Shown piece after piece: positions 45,771 through 54,301 of a stretch of 64,000 nt of DNA. This stretch comes from Aliiroseovarius sp. PrR006 (GTDB lineage Bacteria; Pseudomonadota; Alphaproteobacteria; Rhodobacterales; Rhodobacteraceae). The number at the start of each line of letters is the position of its first letter. Position 1 is the first letter of the stretch. A program made the translations under genes and the position numbers. The notes beneath the pieces are model-generated. The model did not search any database. It was not told where the DNA came from and worked only from the letters and a program-made list of their open reading frames with translations. Where the stretch lies: assembly GCF_010500215.1 (NCBI RefSeq), contig NZ_JAAGOY010000004.1:496001-560000 (forward strand). The letters run 5' to 3'.

Positions 45771-45903
45771 GCTTTCGCATACACAAACGTCGCTTTTCGC
45801 CCTTTCCTACCCGTTTCACTCGGGCTAGTGTCCGCGCCGAACAGCAGGGTTATGCTGGCCGTCAGCCCCCTGCCCCGACGCGCGAACACAGGACGGATTG
45901 CCA

Positions 45904-46398
45904 ATGAGCAGCTTCACCCCCAGCCCGGACCACGCGGGTGAATTCCGTCAGGCCTTGGGGCAGTTTGCAACGGGTGTAACGGTGGTCACCGCCGCGTCGG
46001 AGACCGGGCCGATTGCCATGACGGTGAACAGCTTCACCTCGGTCTCGCTGGACCCGCCGCTGATCCTGTGGTGCCCGGCCCATGTGTCCGAACGCCATGA
46101 CGCCTTTGTCGCAGCGTCCCACTTCGCCATTCACGTCCTGAAAGAAGACCAGACCGAACTTGCCCGCCATTTCGCAATGAACGGCGCGGATTTCTCGCCC
46201 GCGGATCTGATCAACGGTGCCCATGACGTGCCGCTGTTCGAGGACTGCCTGGCCCGGTTCGAATGTGCAACCCACACGGTACACCCCGGCGGCGATCATT
46301 CGATCATGATCGGAGAAGTTCTGCGCGTCACGATGGACCCTGGCGCCCCGCTGGCATTCCAGGCCGGGCATTTCGGACGTTTCACACCCAATAGCTAA
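45904..46398 (+). CDS. Flavin reductase-like domain protein
   Basis: The 164-residue product has the split-barrel flavin reductase features FRQALGQFATGVTVVTAASE, PIAMTVNSFTSVSLDPPLIL and LARHFAMNGADFS, with FMN-phosphate loop residues. It would supply reduced flavin to a monooxygenase or act as an oxidoreductase. The partner is not in the window. The ATG at 45904 follows AGGACGGA; a TTG at 45898 is an alternative. Confidence 0.85.
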   Translation: MSSFTPSPDHAGEFRQALGQFATGVTVVTAASETGPIAMTVNSFTSVSLDPPLILWCPAHVSERHDAFVAASHFAIHVLKEDQTELARHFAMNGADFSPADLINGAHDVPLFEDCLARFECATHTVHPGGDHSIMIGEVLRVTMDPGAPLAFQAGHFGRFTPNS

Positions 46399-46401
46399 CC
46401 T

Positions 46402-46815
46402 TTACTGGATCTGGATCTGAGCGCGGTCGAACGTGGCAATGGTCTCGGCACCATCATCATAGACGATGCGGACCTCGACGGTCTCAACAGATTGAAGCGC
46501 GAACTGCTGATATGGCAATATATCGGTGACCTTCAGCCCGTTGGGCGTTGGTTCGTCCTCATAACAGGGTTCTGCATCGAATTGCGTTTCATCTCCGCCG
46601 TTTACGCTGAAATGGATGGCCTCCAACCCGCAGCGCCACGCCAGCAGATGGGTGAAATACAAAAGATCCTGCCCGTTATATTCCCGCACAGCGACCCAAT
46701 TCGCCTGCGTGGCATTCAAGATCGGGCGCACTTCCGCGGCTGTGGTGAAATTCTGCGCGGCCACGGGCGCGGCAGCTCCGACGCAAAGCGCTGTCATCGC
46801 AAGAAATTTACGCAT
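46402..46815 (-). CDS. Exported hypothetical protein, 137 residues
   Basis: A signal peptide (MRKFLAMTALCVGAAAPVAA, cleavage after AAA) is followed by a mature domain with a single CG pair (AWRCGLEAIHF) and a DAEPCYEDEP cysteine, a likely disulfide. It ends VRIVYDDGAETIATFDRAQI. No family was recognised. It is convergent with the flavin reductase gene, three bases between the stops. Confidence 0.75.
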   Translation of the reverse strand: MRKFLAMTALCVGAAAPVAAQNFTTAAEVRPILNATQANWVAVREYNGQDLLYFTHLLAWRCGLEAIHFSVNGGDETQFDAEPCYEDEPTPNGLKVTDILPYQQFALQSVETVEVRIVYDDGAETIATFDRAQIQIQ

Positions 46816-46928
46816 CAACTCGTCCCTTAAATATAGCCCGAGGCACGCCTGCAAAACTGCCTACGCTCTTCCAGACTCGTTTCATTCCTGACTATACTGC
46901 CCGAAAGAATAGCGCGGGCAAAGCAGTG

Positions 46929-47945
46929 ATGACAAAAACCTCGGAAACGGCAGGGATGCCCACCACAACCGCGCCCAATGTTGTCATCGTCGCGCAGGAT
47001 GGCCGTCTGGCGTACGAGGCGATCCTGTTTGCCGCCAGCCTGCGCCACAGTGATCCCGATTTCCAAGGCCGCCTGCTGGTCGCCGAGCCGCAGCCCGGCG
47101 ACCTCTGGCCCGACGACCCGCGCTTGAAGCCGCATATCTGCGAGACGCTTGACATGCTGGGGGCCGAAATCGTGCCCTTCGAGGCCCAGCAATTTGGCCA
47201 CCACTATCCCAATGGCAACAAGATCGAAGCGCTTCTGGCCCTGCCCGAAGGCGAGCCGTTTCTGTTTTTTGACACGGACACGGTGATCACCGGAAAACTG
47301 TCCGAGCTGCCAATCCCCTATGACCGCCCCTCGGCCTCGATGAAGCGCGAAAACACATGGCCCAAGATCGAACTGTACGGGCCGGGCTATACCCAGACGT
47401 GGAAGTCGCTCTATGACAAATTCGGGCTGGATTTCGAGGCGTCCTTGGACCGCAGCCAACCAGACGAATACTGGCAGCGCTATATGTATTTCAACGCAGG
47501 CTGGTTCTTCGGCCCCTGCCCGCGCGAATTTGGCCGTCGTTTCAAAGACTACGCCGTCGCGATCCACCATGACGGCCCCGAGGAACTGGTCTGCCAGACG
47601 CTCTACCCGTGGCTCGACCAAATCGCCCTACCCCTTGTGATCTCAAGCTTCGGCGGAGGCCGACCGGGCCCTGAACTGGACGGTTTGGACGGCGACGTCA
47701 GCTGCCACTGGCGCATCCTGCCCTTGGCCTATGCCCGCGAAAGCGACCACGCGATCGAGGTGATCGAGGCTGCCACTGCCCCCAACAAGATCAAAAAAAA
47801 TCTCAAGGAATACGACCCGATGAAGCGGATGATCTTTCAAGGACGCGGCCAGAAGGTTCGGGCCTTGTTTGATCGCGATAACCTGCCCCGCAAAGAGCAG
47901 GCCATCCGCAATACGATCAAGCGCGAAGGGTTTTGGATGCGGTGA
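46929..47945 (+). CDS. GT-A-like glycosyltransferase-related protein
   Basis: The 338-residue product has a Rossmann-like N-terminus (PNVVIVAQDGRLAYEAILFA), a DTD motif at 115-117 within FLFFDTDTVITGKLSELP, and YMYFNAGWFFGPCPREFGRR where GT8/GT-A enzymes place an acceptor loop. The fold assignment is a motif-level inference and the substrate is unknown. It has no glycan genes around it. ATG at 46929 (preceded by GTG at 46926) or the ATG at 46956 could be the start. Confidence 0.5.
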   Translation: MTKTSETAGMPTTTAPNVVIVAQDGRLAYEAILFAASLRHSDPDFQGRLLVAEPQPGDLWPDDPRLKPHICETLDMLGAEIVPFEAQQFGHHYPNGNKIEALLALPEGEPFLFFDTDTVITGKLSELPIPYDRPSASMKRENTWPKIELYGPGYTQTWKSLYDKFGLDFEASLDRSQPDEYWQRYMYFNAGWFFGPCPREFGRRFKDYAVAIHHDGPEELVCQTLYPWLDQIALPLVISSFGGGRPGPELDGLDGDVSCHWRILPLAYARESDHAIEVIEAATAPNKIKKNLKEYDPMKRMIFQGRGQKVRALFDRDNLPRKEQAIRNTIKREGFWMR

Positions 47946-48169
47946 AGAAGATTAATAGAATGAAATTCTCTTATGAATCGCAGCAAAGATTTGGCCTATT
48001 TGTTGGGCTCTTGGCTTGCACCTATATTCTCATTTTTAGATGGGACGATTTGCCAGCTAACTATTCACGCCAAACTTTGCTGATTGGTGTGGCATGGACA
48101 TACTTCACACTGGCTATCAAAGCCGTGAATGCAGTGGTTGCCTATATGTTCAGGGATAAGAATTTGTGA
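47933..48169 (+). CDS. Small two-span membrane protein in an AT-rich patch
   Basis: The 78-residue product has segments FGLFVGLLACTYILIF and TLLIGVAWTYFTLAIKAVNA. It overlaps the end of the previous gene by 13 bases. GAAGGG stands before the ATG at 47933; a second ATG at 47960 (MKFSYESQQRFGL) is also possible. Base composition falls well below the rest of the window from about 47.95 to 48.6 kb, suggesting transferred DNA. No family was recognised. Confidence 0.6.
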   Translation: MDAVKKINRMKFSYESQQRFGLFVGLLACTYILIFRWDDLPANYSRQTLLIGVAWTYFTLAIKAVNAVVAYMFRDKNL

Positions 48170-48224
48170 CGGGCCAAAAGTTAAGAGTGCCTACTTAGCC
48201 CCTCTCATATTTGGAGCATAAAGA

Positions 48225-48603
48225 ATGGAGTTATTCCGCAGTGCGGCCGTGGCAGCGCAAGCGTTAGTATTCGGGGAAGGACCCACGGATATTAGAACGG
48301 AACTGACCTATGCGCGAGAAGTTGAGGTGTGTTTCGCACATCCCTACAAAAAACTGCACCTCAGATTGGTGCCCGACAGTACCGGAAGGGACCTACGCAG
48401 TGCTGGTCAGAGAAACTGAAAATCCCAAGCGCTCTCAGAAACTGCTCTACCTAGATCAGTACGATCTCTTTGATGAAGAATCTAAACTTGTTTTGTACCA
48501 TCGTGAAAACACTGAATGTTTGCTCAAGCCACCACTAACGTCCTTCCGCTTCGTAGTCTCGACAACATCCAATGAGAACAGGTTCTCGTTACGGGTGGAA
48601 TAG
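48225..48603 (+). pseudogene. Frameshifted gene of unknown function in the AT-rich patch
   Basis: Two ORFs in different frames overlap and read as one protein if one base is skipped. The first (from 48225) gives MELFRSAAVAAQALVFGEGP and on to KKLHLRLVPDS; the second resumes PEGTYAVLVRETENPK and ends RFVVSTTSNENRFSLRVE. Removing the A at 48381 joins them as VPDSPEGTYAVLVRE. The joined product is about 125 residues. This could be a true frameshift, a sequencing error or recoding; a slippery heptamer is not obvious, which argues against recoding. No family was recognised. Confidence 0.55.
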
Positions 48604-48622
48604 CCCGCCTTTCAGCTAGCCC

Positions 48623-49036
48623 CTACCCAGCAAACACCCCCTCCATATCCCGAAACCCCTTCACCTCAATCGGATTGCCCGAGGGATCGCGAAAGAACAT
48701 CGTCCATTGCTCGCCGGGTTCGCCTTCGAAGCGCACCGTGGGGGCGATGACCCAGTCGGTGCCCGCGGCCTCTAACCGATCCGCCAGCGCGCGCCAGTCG
48801 TCATAGGCGAGCACCACGCCGAAATGCGGCATGGCGACCATGTGTGCTCCGACCTTGCCGGTATTGGCGGTTTCAAACGGTGCGCCCAGATGGAAGCTGA
48901 GTTGATGCCCGAAGAAGCTGTAGTCGACCCATGTGTCGGTCGAACGCCCCTCGGCACAGCCCAGAACGCCGCCATAAAACGCGCGGGTTTCGTCAAGATC
49001 GGTCACGTTGATGGCAAGATGAAAGGGCGTCAGCAT
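48623..49036 (-). CDS. VOC-family (glyoxalase-like) protein
   Basis: The 137-residue product has TPFHLAINVTDLDETRAFYG, YSFFGHQLSFHLG and WTMFFRDPSGNPIEVKGF, the paired beta-alpha-beta motifs of vicinal oxygen chelate proteins with His and Glu metal ligands. The substrate is unknown. It is divergent from metY with a 180-bp gap. Confidence 0.85.
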   Translation of the reverse strand: MLTPFHLAINVTDLDETRAFYGGVLGCAEGRSTDTWVDYSFFGHQLSFHLGAPFETANTGKVGAHMVAMPHFGVVLAYDDWRALADRLEAAGTDWVIAPTVRFEGEPGEQWTMFFRDPSGNPIEVKGFRDMEGVFAG

Positions 49037-49050
49037 GCGGGCCTCCGGAA

Positions 49051-49142
49051 CAGTATTTTGCGCAGCTTACGGAAATTGGGAAATTGGACCAGCCCGAAGT
49101 TGCAGCGCGGCCAGCATTCCTGATCAGAAAATACTGCGCAAA
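49051..49142. promoter_or_regulatory. Inverted regulatory repeats between the VOC gene and metY
   Basis: CAGTATTTTGCGCAG (49051-49065) and CAGAAAATACTGCGCAAA-like sequence (49125-49142) share the words AAAATACTG and TGCGCAAA in opposite orientation. The second contains CAGAAAATACTG, a palindrome-like 12-mer. A regulator such as an Lrp/AsnC or MetR relative is plausible. No SAM riboswitch consensus was recognised. Confidence 0.4.
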
Positions 49143-49216
49143 CCAGACCGCTTGGTCGTTGATGCCATCGCCGCAATGCCCTAGCCTTCCCGCGACCAAG
49201 AATGAGGGAGAAAACC

Positions 49217-50509
49217 ATGTCCAACGAGCGCCCACAGGGCTTTGACACGCTGCAAATCCACGCAGGTACCGAACCTGATCCTGCCACTGGCGCCCGCCAG
49301 GTGCCGATTTACCAGACCACCGCTTATGTCTTCCAAGACGCAGACCACGCAGCGCGTCTGTTTAACCTCGAGGAAGTCGGTTACATCTATTCGCGCCTGA
49401 CCAATCCGACCGTTGGCGCGCTGGCCAACCGGATCGTGGCGCTGGAAGGCGGCGCAGGTGGCTTCTGCTGCTCGTCCGGTCACGCGGCCCAGATCATGGC
49501 GCTGTTCCCGCTGATGGGTCCGGGCCTGAACATCGTGGCGTCGAACAAGCTCTATGGCGGCACCGTCACCCAGTTCACCCAGACCTTCAAACGCTTCGGC
49601 TGGGAAGCCAAGCTGGTGGATTTCGATGATCCGGCTGCGGTCGAGGCTGCCATCGACGACAACACCCGCGCTGTGTTCTGCGAAAGCATCGCAAACCCCG
49701 CTGGCGTGCCGACCGACATCCCGGCCATGGCTGCGATTGCGGACAAGGCAGGCGTGCCGCTGATCGTCGACAACACCTCGGCCACGCCCTATCTGGTGCG
49801 CCCGATCGAGATGGGCGCAACCATCGTCGTGCACTCGACCACCAAATACCTGACCGGCAACGGCACAGTGACCGGTGGCTGTGTAGTCGATTCAGGCAAG
49901 TTCGACTGGATGGCCTCGGACAAGTTCCCGTCTTTCAGCCAGCCGGAGCCAGCCTATCACGGCCTGACCTTCGGTGCCGCACTTGGGCCAATGGCCTATA
50001 CGTTCCACGGCATCGCCATCGGTCTGCGCGATCTGGGCATGACCATGAACCCGCAAGGCGCGCATTACACGCTGATGGGGATCGAGACGCTGTCGCTGCG
50101 CATGCAGAAGCACGTTGAGAATGCCCAGCAGGTTGCTGAATGGCTGGAAGCCGACGACCGCATCGAGAGCGTCAGCTATGCTGGCCTGCCCTCGTCGCCC
50201 TATCACGACCGCGCCAAGGCGATCTCGCCCAAAGGTCCGGGTGCGCTGTTCACCGTGGGTGTGAAAGGCGGCTACGAGGCCTGCGTGAAGCTCGTCAACA
50301 ACCTGAAACTGTTCAGCCACGTGGCCAACTTGGGCGACACGCGTTCGCTAATCATCCACTCGGCGTCGACCACGCACCGTCAGCTAAACGAGGAACAGCA
50401 GGTTGCGGCGGGCGCCGCGCCCAACGTGGTCCGTGTCTCGATCGGAACCGAGGACGCCGCCGACATCATCGCCGATCTGGATCAGGCGCTGGCGGCTGCC
50501 ACCGCGTAA
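49217..50509 (+). CDS. metY: O-acetylhomoserine sulfhydrylase
   Basis: The 430-residue product is a cystathionine-gamma-synthase-type PLP enzyme: GFDTLQIHAGTEPDPATGAR, VPIYQTTAYVFQDADHAARL, GGAGGFCCSSGHAAQIMALF and the PLP lysine in VVHSTTKYLTGNGTVTGGCV, with a long C-terminal SLIIHSASTTHRQLNEEQQV. It condenses O-acetylhomoserine with sulfide to homocysteine, linking sulfur assimilation to methionine. GGGAG precedes the ATG at 49217. Confidence 0.93.
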   Translation: MSNERPQGFDTLQIHAGTEPDPATGARQVPIYQTTAYVFQDADHAARLFNLEEVGYIYSRLTNPTVGALANRIVALEGGAGGFCCSSGHAAQIMALFPLMGPGLNIVASNKLYGGTVTQFTQTFKRFGWEAKLVDFDDPAAVEAAIDDNTRAVFCESIANPAGVPTDIPAMAAIADKAGVPLIVDNTSATPYLVRPIEMGATIVVHSTTKYLTGNGTVTGGCVVDSGKFDWMASDKFPSFSQPEPAYHGLTFGAALGPMAYTFHGIAIGLRDLGMTMNPQGAHYTLMGIETLSLRMQKHVENAQQVAEWLEADDRIESVSYAGLPSSPYHDRAKAISPKGPGALFTVGVKGGYEACVKLVNNLKLFSHVANLGDTRSLIIHSASTTHRQLNEEQQVAAGAAPNVVRVSIGTEDAADIIADLDQALAAATA

Positions 50510-50532
50510 CGCACGCTACACTTAAAAACACA

Positions 50533-50562
50533 GAACCCCGCCAGATTGGCGGGGTTCTTTTT
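50533..50562. terminator. Terminator between metY and the SIMPL gene
   Basis: Arms GAACCCCGCC and GGCGGGGTTC with a five-base loop are followed by Ts on the plus strand and TTTT-rich sequence on the minus side. It is shared by the convergent genes. Confidence 0.9.
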
Positions 50563-50583
50563 ATTTCAGCACTTTAACGTGTA

Positions 50584-51276
50584 TTATTCAACCAGTTCAA
50601 ACACCATCGTGACGCTGGAGGTGATGCCCATTTCACCGGCGGCAATCGGCATGTCGGCAGAGGCGCGTTCCATTGCCATCATGACCGGGCGACCGGGCGC
50701 GGCACCGCCTTCCTGCATCATCAGGACAGACCCCAGTTTCAGCCCCGCCGCTTCGGCCAGCACCTTGGCGCGGTGCATCGCGTCCTTCACTGCCAGTGCA
50801 CGGGCACTGTCTTCGGCACCCGCACGGTCCTTCACGTCAAACTGCAAACCGTGGATCTCGTTCGCGCCGACTGAGGTCACGGCCGTCATGATCGCCCCTA
50901 GTGTCGACAGATCCTGCACCTTCACCGACAGGGTCGAGCTGGCCACGAAGCCAACCAGAACCGGCACGCCATTGTTCTTACGATTGTAGTCGTACTGCGG
51001 CGACAGATTGACCTGCGTGCTTTGAATGTCCCGCTCGGCCACACCGGCCTCGGTCAGTTTGGTCAGCATGCGTGCGATGGACCCGGCGACGGCATCAAGT
51101 GCCCGCCCTGCATCGTCCGACCGCTCACTGACGCCCAAACTGATCCGCGCCATATTAGGTACAACCTGCGCCACGCCCTGCCCGGTCACCGTCAATTGCG
51201 GGACAGCTGCTGTGTCTGCGTGACCGATGCCTGCTGCGGCAATGGAAATCGCAATAATGGATAAAAGTTTCCGCAT
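50584..51276 (-). CDS. Periplasmic SIMPL (DUF541) domain protein
   Basis: The 230-residue product starts with a signal peptide (MRKLLSIIAISIAAAGIGHA) and contains LTVTGQGVAQVVPNMARISL, VQDLSTLGAIMTAVTSVGAN and VKDAMHRAKVLAEAAGLKLG, typical of SIMPL proteins. Their role is not well defined, although members affect envelope stress. GGAG precedes the ATG at 51276. Confidence 0.83.
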   Translation of the reverse strand: MRKLLSIIAISIAAAGIGHADTAAVPQLTVTGQGVAQVVPNMARISLGVSERSDDAGRALDAVAGSIARMLTKLTEAGVAERDIQSTQVNLSPQYDYNRKNNGVPVLVGFVASSTLSVKVQDLSTLGAIMTAVTSVGANEIHGLQFDVKDRAGAEDSARALAVKDAMHRAKVLAEAAGLKLGSVLMMQEGGAAPGRPVMMAMERASADMPIAAGEMGITSSVTMVFELVE

Positions 51277-51448
51277 CTTAAGCTCCTTTTTCAGACACAT
51301 TGCGCTGTCTTCCGCCGCTGGCAAGTCCGCGACCCTACGCCCCCTTTCCATGAGCAATTTCCTGCTGTAGTTTCAATCCGGTATTCAGCGGTTGCACGGC
51401 CGTAAAAGCTGTGCCTGAAGCCAGATATTTTGAAGGGGACATGGCTGC

Positions 51449-54223
51449 ATGAAACCAAGCTTTGCGCTTGATCTCAATCATGATGGGATCGGCCTTGTCC
51501 ATCGCGGCAAGGACGGGTGGCAGCTTGTTGGTAAGGTCGCATTGGACGATCCCGATTTGGGCGCCGCTTTAACAGCGTTACGCGATACTGCCACGACGCT
51601 CGGCTCTGGTGTATTTGCCACCAAGCTAATCGTGCCGGGGACGCAGATCCTGTTCACATCGATGACGGCCCCAGGCCCCGATGACGTCACACGTGAGGCA
51701 CGCATTCGCGAAGGGCTGGAAGGACTGACCCCTTATGCGGTTGAAGATCTTGTTTTTGACTGGCAGCCAGATGATAGCGAAGAGGCCATGGTCCACGTGG
51801 CCGTTGTCGCCCGTATTACGCTGGACGAAGCATTAGGCTTTGCGCAAGACTACGCGATGAACCCTTTAGGGTTTGTTGCACGCCCCAAAGGCGCGTTCTC
51901 GGGCGAGGTCTATTTTGGGTCTTTGGAAGGCAGTACGACGGTTCTTGACCGCGAAAAGCGGCCGGTTCCGAAGCTTTTGGACACCGAGCCGGTAACAATT
52001 GCGCCCATCACAGAACAGGACGAGGTGCCTCTTACGTCAGAGGAGCCGTCCCCCGCGCTGGAAGAGACAGAACCAGAAACGCCCGCACCAACAACAGCTG
52101 GCGACATTCCCGAGCTGCCCCCCTTCCCACCGACGCCAGACATGCCGGTGACGGAAGAGGATGACGCGTCGAAGTCACGCTCTGCCCAAAAGAAGAAAAA
52201 ACCCAAACCCGCGCCCGCTTCATCGGAAGAGCCAGCATCGGATACGGTCGTCCCTAAGGCGCCAGCAACCGAACCTGAAGAGCCCGATGCGCCTGTCGTT
52301 GGTTTCTCATCAAACCGATCCCCCGAGGCAGAGGCCAAGGCCGCTCTGGACACCCCGACCGAGCCCCCAGCCGAGCCTGATCCGGTGCCGGCCGAGCCTC
52401 GGTTGTCCCTTTCTCTGACCGCGTCCGAGCTCGCCCCCGAGACCAACAAACCCGCCATCCCGCCTGCGCCTCCGTCTACCGTCCACGTACCTGTGACCGC
52501 ACCTGTAGCGTTCGATACCGAGCTGGAGCCATCCACCACGGAAAAGGCAAAAACCACTGCCGAACGCGGCAAGGACAGCTTGGCCAAGGCAGCGCGCAAA
52601 GGTACGGCTGGTCCGACTGCCGCCGTCGAGCGTGCAGGAGCCCTTGGGCGCCAGGCGGCTAACAAAATACCATCCCCAAGCACAAGCAAAGATGCCCCGG
52701 CTGATGCAGATCAGAAATCCGGTCGTGCGACGAGCCTGACCAAGCTGAGCGGACAGATATTGGGCAAGGGAAGCAGCAAGCCGGCAACGACTGCAGAACC
52801 GCAAGTCACCGCTGTCGCCCCCCCACCGGTTACCGACGAAGACGACCTGCCGCCAACCACCAATGGCCGTTGGTCGCGCGAGGCCGAGGCGCTCACCATT
52901 TTTGGCGCGCGGAAAACCCAGCAGGTTGGCGGCAAGCCCCGTTTCCTAGCGCTCTACCTTATCCTTGGCCTTCTGATTTTCTTAGGCATTCTGATTATCT
53001 GGTCGATGCTTTTCCTGTCGGACACGACAACAGCACGCGATTCCAGCCAGATCGATCAGTTTGAAGCCGCCATCACCACCACGCAGTCCGACATTGACGG
53101 AGACGAGGTATTCGGCGCGGACAGCACACTGATCGACCCCTCGCTAGTAGAAGGGGACGAGGTATTGGACAGCCATTTCCCCGAGCCGCTGTCCGAAGAA
53201 GCCGCGCAGGCACGCTATGCCGCGACCGGGATCTGGCAACGCGCGCCTGACCCTCTGGGCGACGCCACCACAGGGCGGATTGATGACCTCTATGTGGCCT
53301 CGATCGACCCGCAAACGGTCGGCCATGACGCTGTTGCGCTGACCCCCTTTCGGGCGGAGCAGATGGGTGGCCCGCTTCCGAATACCAACCCGCCGCCGCC
53401 GCTTGGGACCGTGTTCAATCTGGATGAGCGGGGTTTTGTCGAAGTTACGCCCGAGGGTGCGCTGACACCGGAAGGTGCCTTGGTCATCGCCGGACGCCCA
53501 GATGTCATTCCAGCCCCGGCCCCCCGGCCCGAGCAAAGCCAGACAACGGCGGAAGAAGCCACGACGGACGATACCACAGATGCTGCGACCGAAGCGGCAG
53601 AGGTTGCACCCACAATCCGCCCCCGCGCACGCCCCGAAGGCATTATCGAGGGCAATGAGCGCCTTCTGCTTGGGGGACGAACGCGGACCGAACTGGCGCA
53701 ATTGCGCCCGCGTGGTCGCCCAGACGCGATCATTGCAGCGGCTCAGGCAGAGGCACAAGCGCAGGCAGATGCCATTGCCGCGGCCCTGTCGGGTGAGAAC
53801 GCCGCAGCGGCAGGCATTGCTCCGACCGCTCTGGCCGTGTCCCGCTCGACCGCACCCAAAGCGCGCCCCTCGAATTTCTCGCGCATTGTCGCGCAGGCAC
53901 GCCCGAACGGCGGTGCGTCGGATGGAAGCGTGGCCGTGGCGGCAGCCCCTCAGACCACAGGTCCGGCGATCCCCACACGGGCCTCGGTGGCAAAACAGGC
54001 CACCATCAAGAACGCTATCAACCTGCGCAAAGTCAGCCTGATCGGCATCTACGGCCCGGCTTCGTCGCGACGCGCCTTGGTCCGCATGCCTTCAGGGCGC
54101 TACGTCAAAGTTGGCGTGGGCAGCCGGTTGGATGGCGGCAAGGTGGTCTCTATCTCGACCACCAAGCTGATCTATCAAAAGGGCGGTAGGACGGTGACGC
54201 TAAACGTCCTGCCCTTCAGCTAA
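51449..54223 (+). CDS. Large single-span protein with PilM/GspL-like N-terminus and PilP-like C-terminus
   Basis: The 924-residue product starts MKPSFALDLNHDGIGLVHRG, like an actin-fold PilM/GspL start, with an RIREGLEGLTPYAVEDLVFD segment that resembles the GspL cytoplasmic domain. Residues about 180-495 are rich in Pro, Glu and Ala. A membrane segment follows near 497-522 (LYLILGLLIFLGILIIWSML). After a second disordered region the last 70 residues, INLRKVSLIGIYGPASSRRA to YQKGGRTVTLNVLPFS, resemble a PilP/GspC-type beta domain. No pilus or secretion genes are adjacent. The domain calls are from pattern reading and uncertain; other translated ORFs in other frames here are composition shadows. 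Confidence 0.55.
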   Translation: MKPSFALDLNHDGIGLVHRGKDGWQLVGKVALDDPDLGAALTALRDTATTLGSGVFATKLIVPGTQILFTSMTAPGPDDVTREARIREGLEGLTPYAVEDLVFDWQPDDSEEAMVHVAVVARITLDEALGFAQDYAMNPLGFVARPKGAFSGEVYFGSLEGSTTVLDREKRPVPKLLDTEPVTIAPITEQDEVPLTSEEPSPALEETEPETPAPTTAGDIPELPPFPPTPDMPVTEEDDASKSRSAQKKKKPKPAPASSEEPASDTVVPKAPATEPEEPDAPVVGFSSNRSPEAEAKAALDTPTEPPAEPDPVPAEPRLSLSLTASELAPETNKPAIPPAPPSTVHVPVTAPVAFDTELEPSTTEKAKTTAERGKDSLAKAARKGTAGPTAAVERAGALGRQAANKIPSPSTSKDAPADADQKSGRATSLTKLSGQILGKGSSKPATTAEPQVTAVAPPPVTDEDDLPPTTNGRWSREAEALTIFGARKTQQVGGKPRFLALYLILGLLIFLGILIIWSMLFLSDTTTARDSSQIDQFEAAITTTQSDIDGDEVFGADSTLIDPSLVEGDEVLDSHFPEPLSEEAAQARYAATGIWQRAPDPLGDATTGRIDDLYVASIDPQTVGHDAVALTPFRAEQMGGPLPNTNPPPPLGTVFNLDERGFVEVTPEGALTPEGALVIAGRPDVIPAPAPRPEQSQTTAEEATTDDTTDAATEAAEVAPTIRPRARPEGIIEGNERLLLGGRTRTELAQLRPRGRPDAIIAAAQAEAQAQADAIAAALSGENAAAAGIAPTALAVSRSTAPKARPSNFSRIVAQARPNGGASDGSVAVAAAPQTTGPAIPTRASVAKQATIKNAINLRKVSLIGIYGPASSRRALVRMPSGRYVKVGVGSRLDGGKVVSISTTKLIYQKGGRTVTLNVLPFS

Positions 54224-54248
54224 CGCAGCGCTCACTGAAACCAAAAAA

Positions 54249-54282
54249 GCCGAAACGCTTTCACGCTTCGGCCCGTTTTTTT
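54249..54282 (+). terminator. Terminator after the PilM/PilP-like gene
   Basis: Arms GCCGAA and TTCGGC with inner ACGC/ACGC loop sequence are followed by a T run at 54276-54282. Confidence 0.75.
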
Positions 54283-54301
54283 CGTTGGTTGTGTATGGGG
54301 A

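Noticed and set aside
48225-48603. Programmed ribosomal frameshift in the unknown gene
   Set aside because: No slippery heptamer or downstream pseudoknot is evident at the shift near 48381; a plain mutation or sequence error fits better.
49037-49216. SAM riboswitch before metY
   Set aside because: No SAM-I, SAM-II or SAM-IV core sequence was recognised; only inverted DNA words were seen. A covariance-model search was not possible and could change this.
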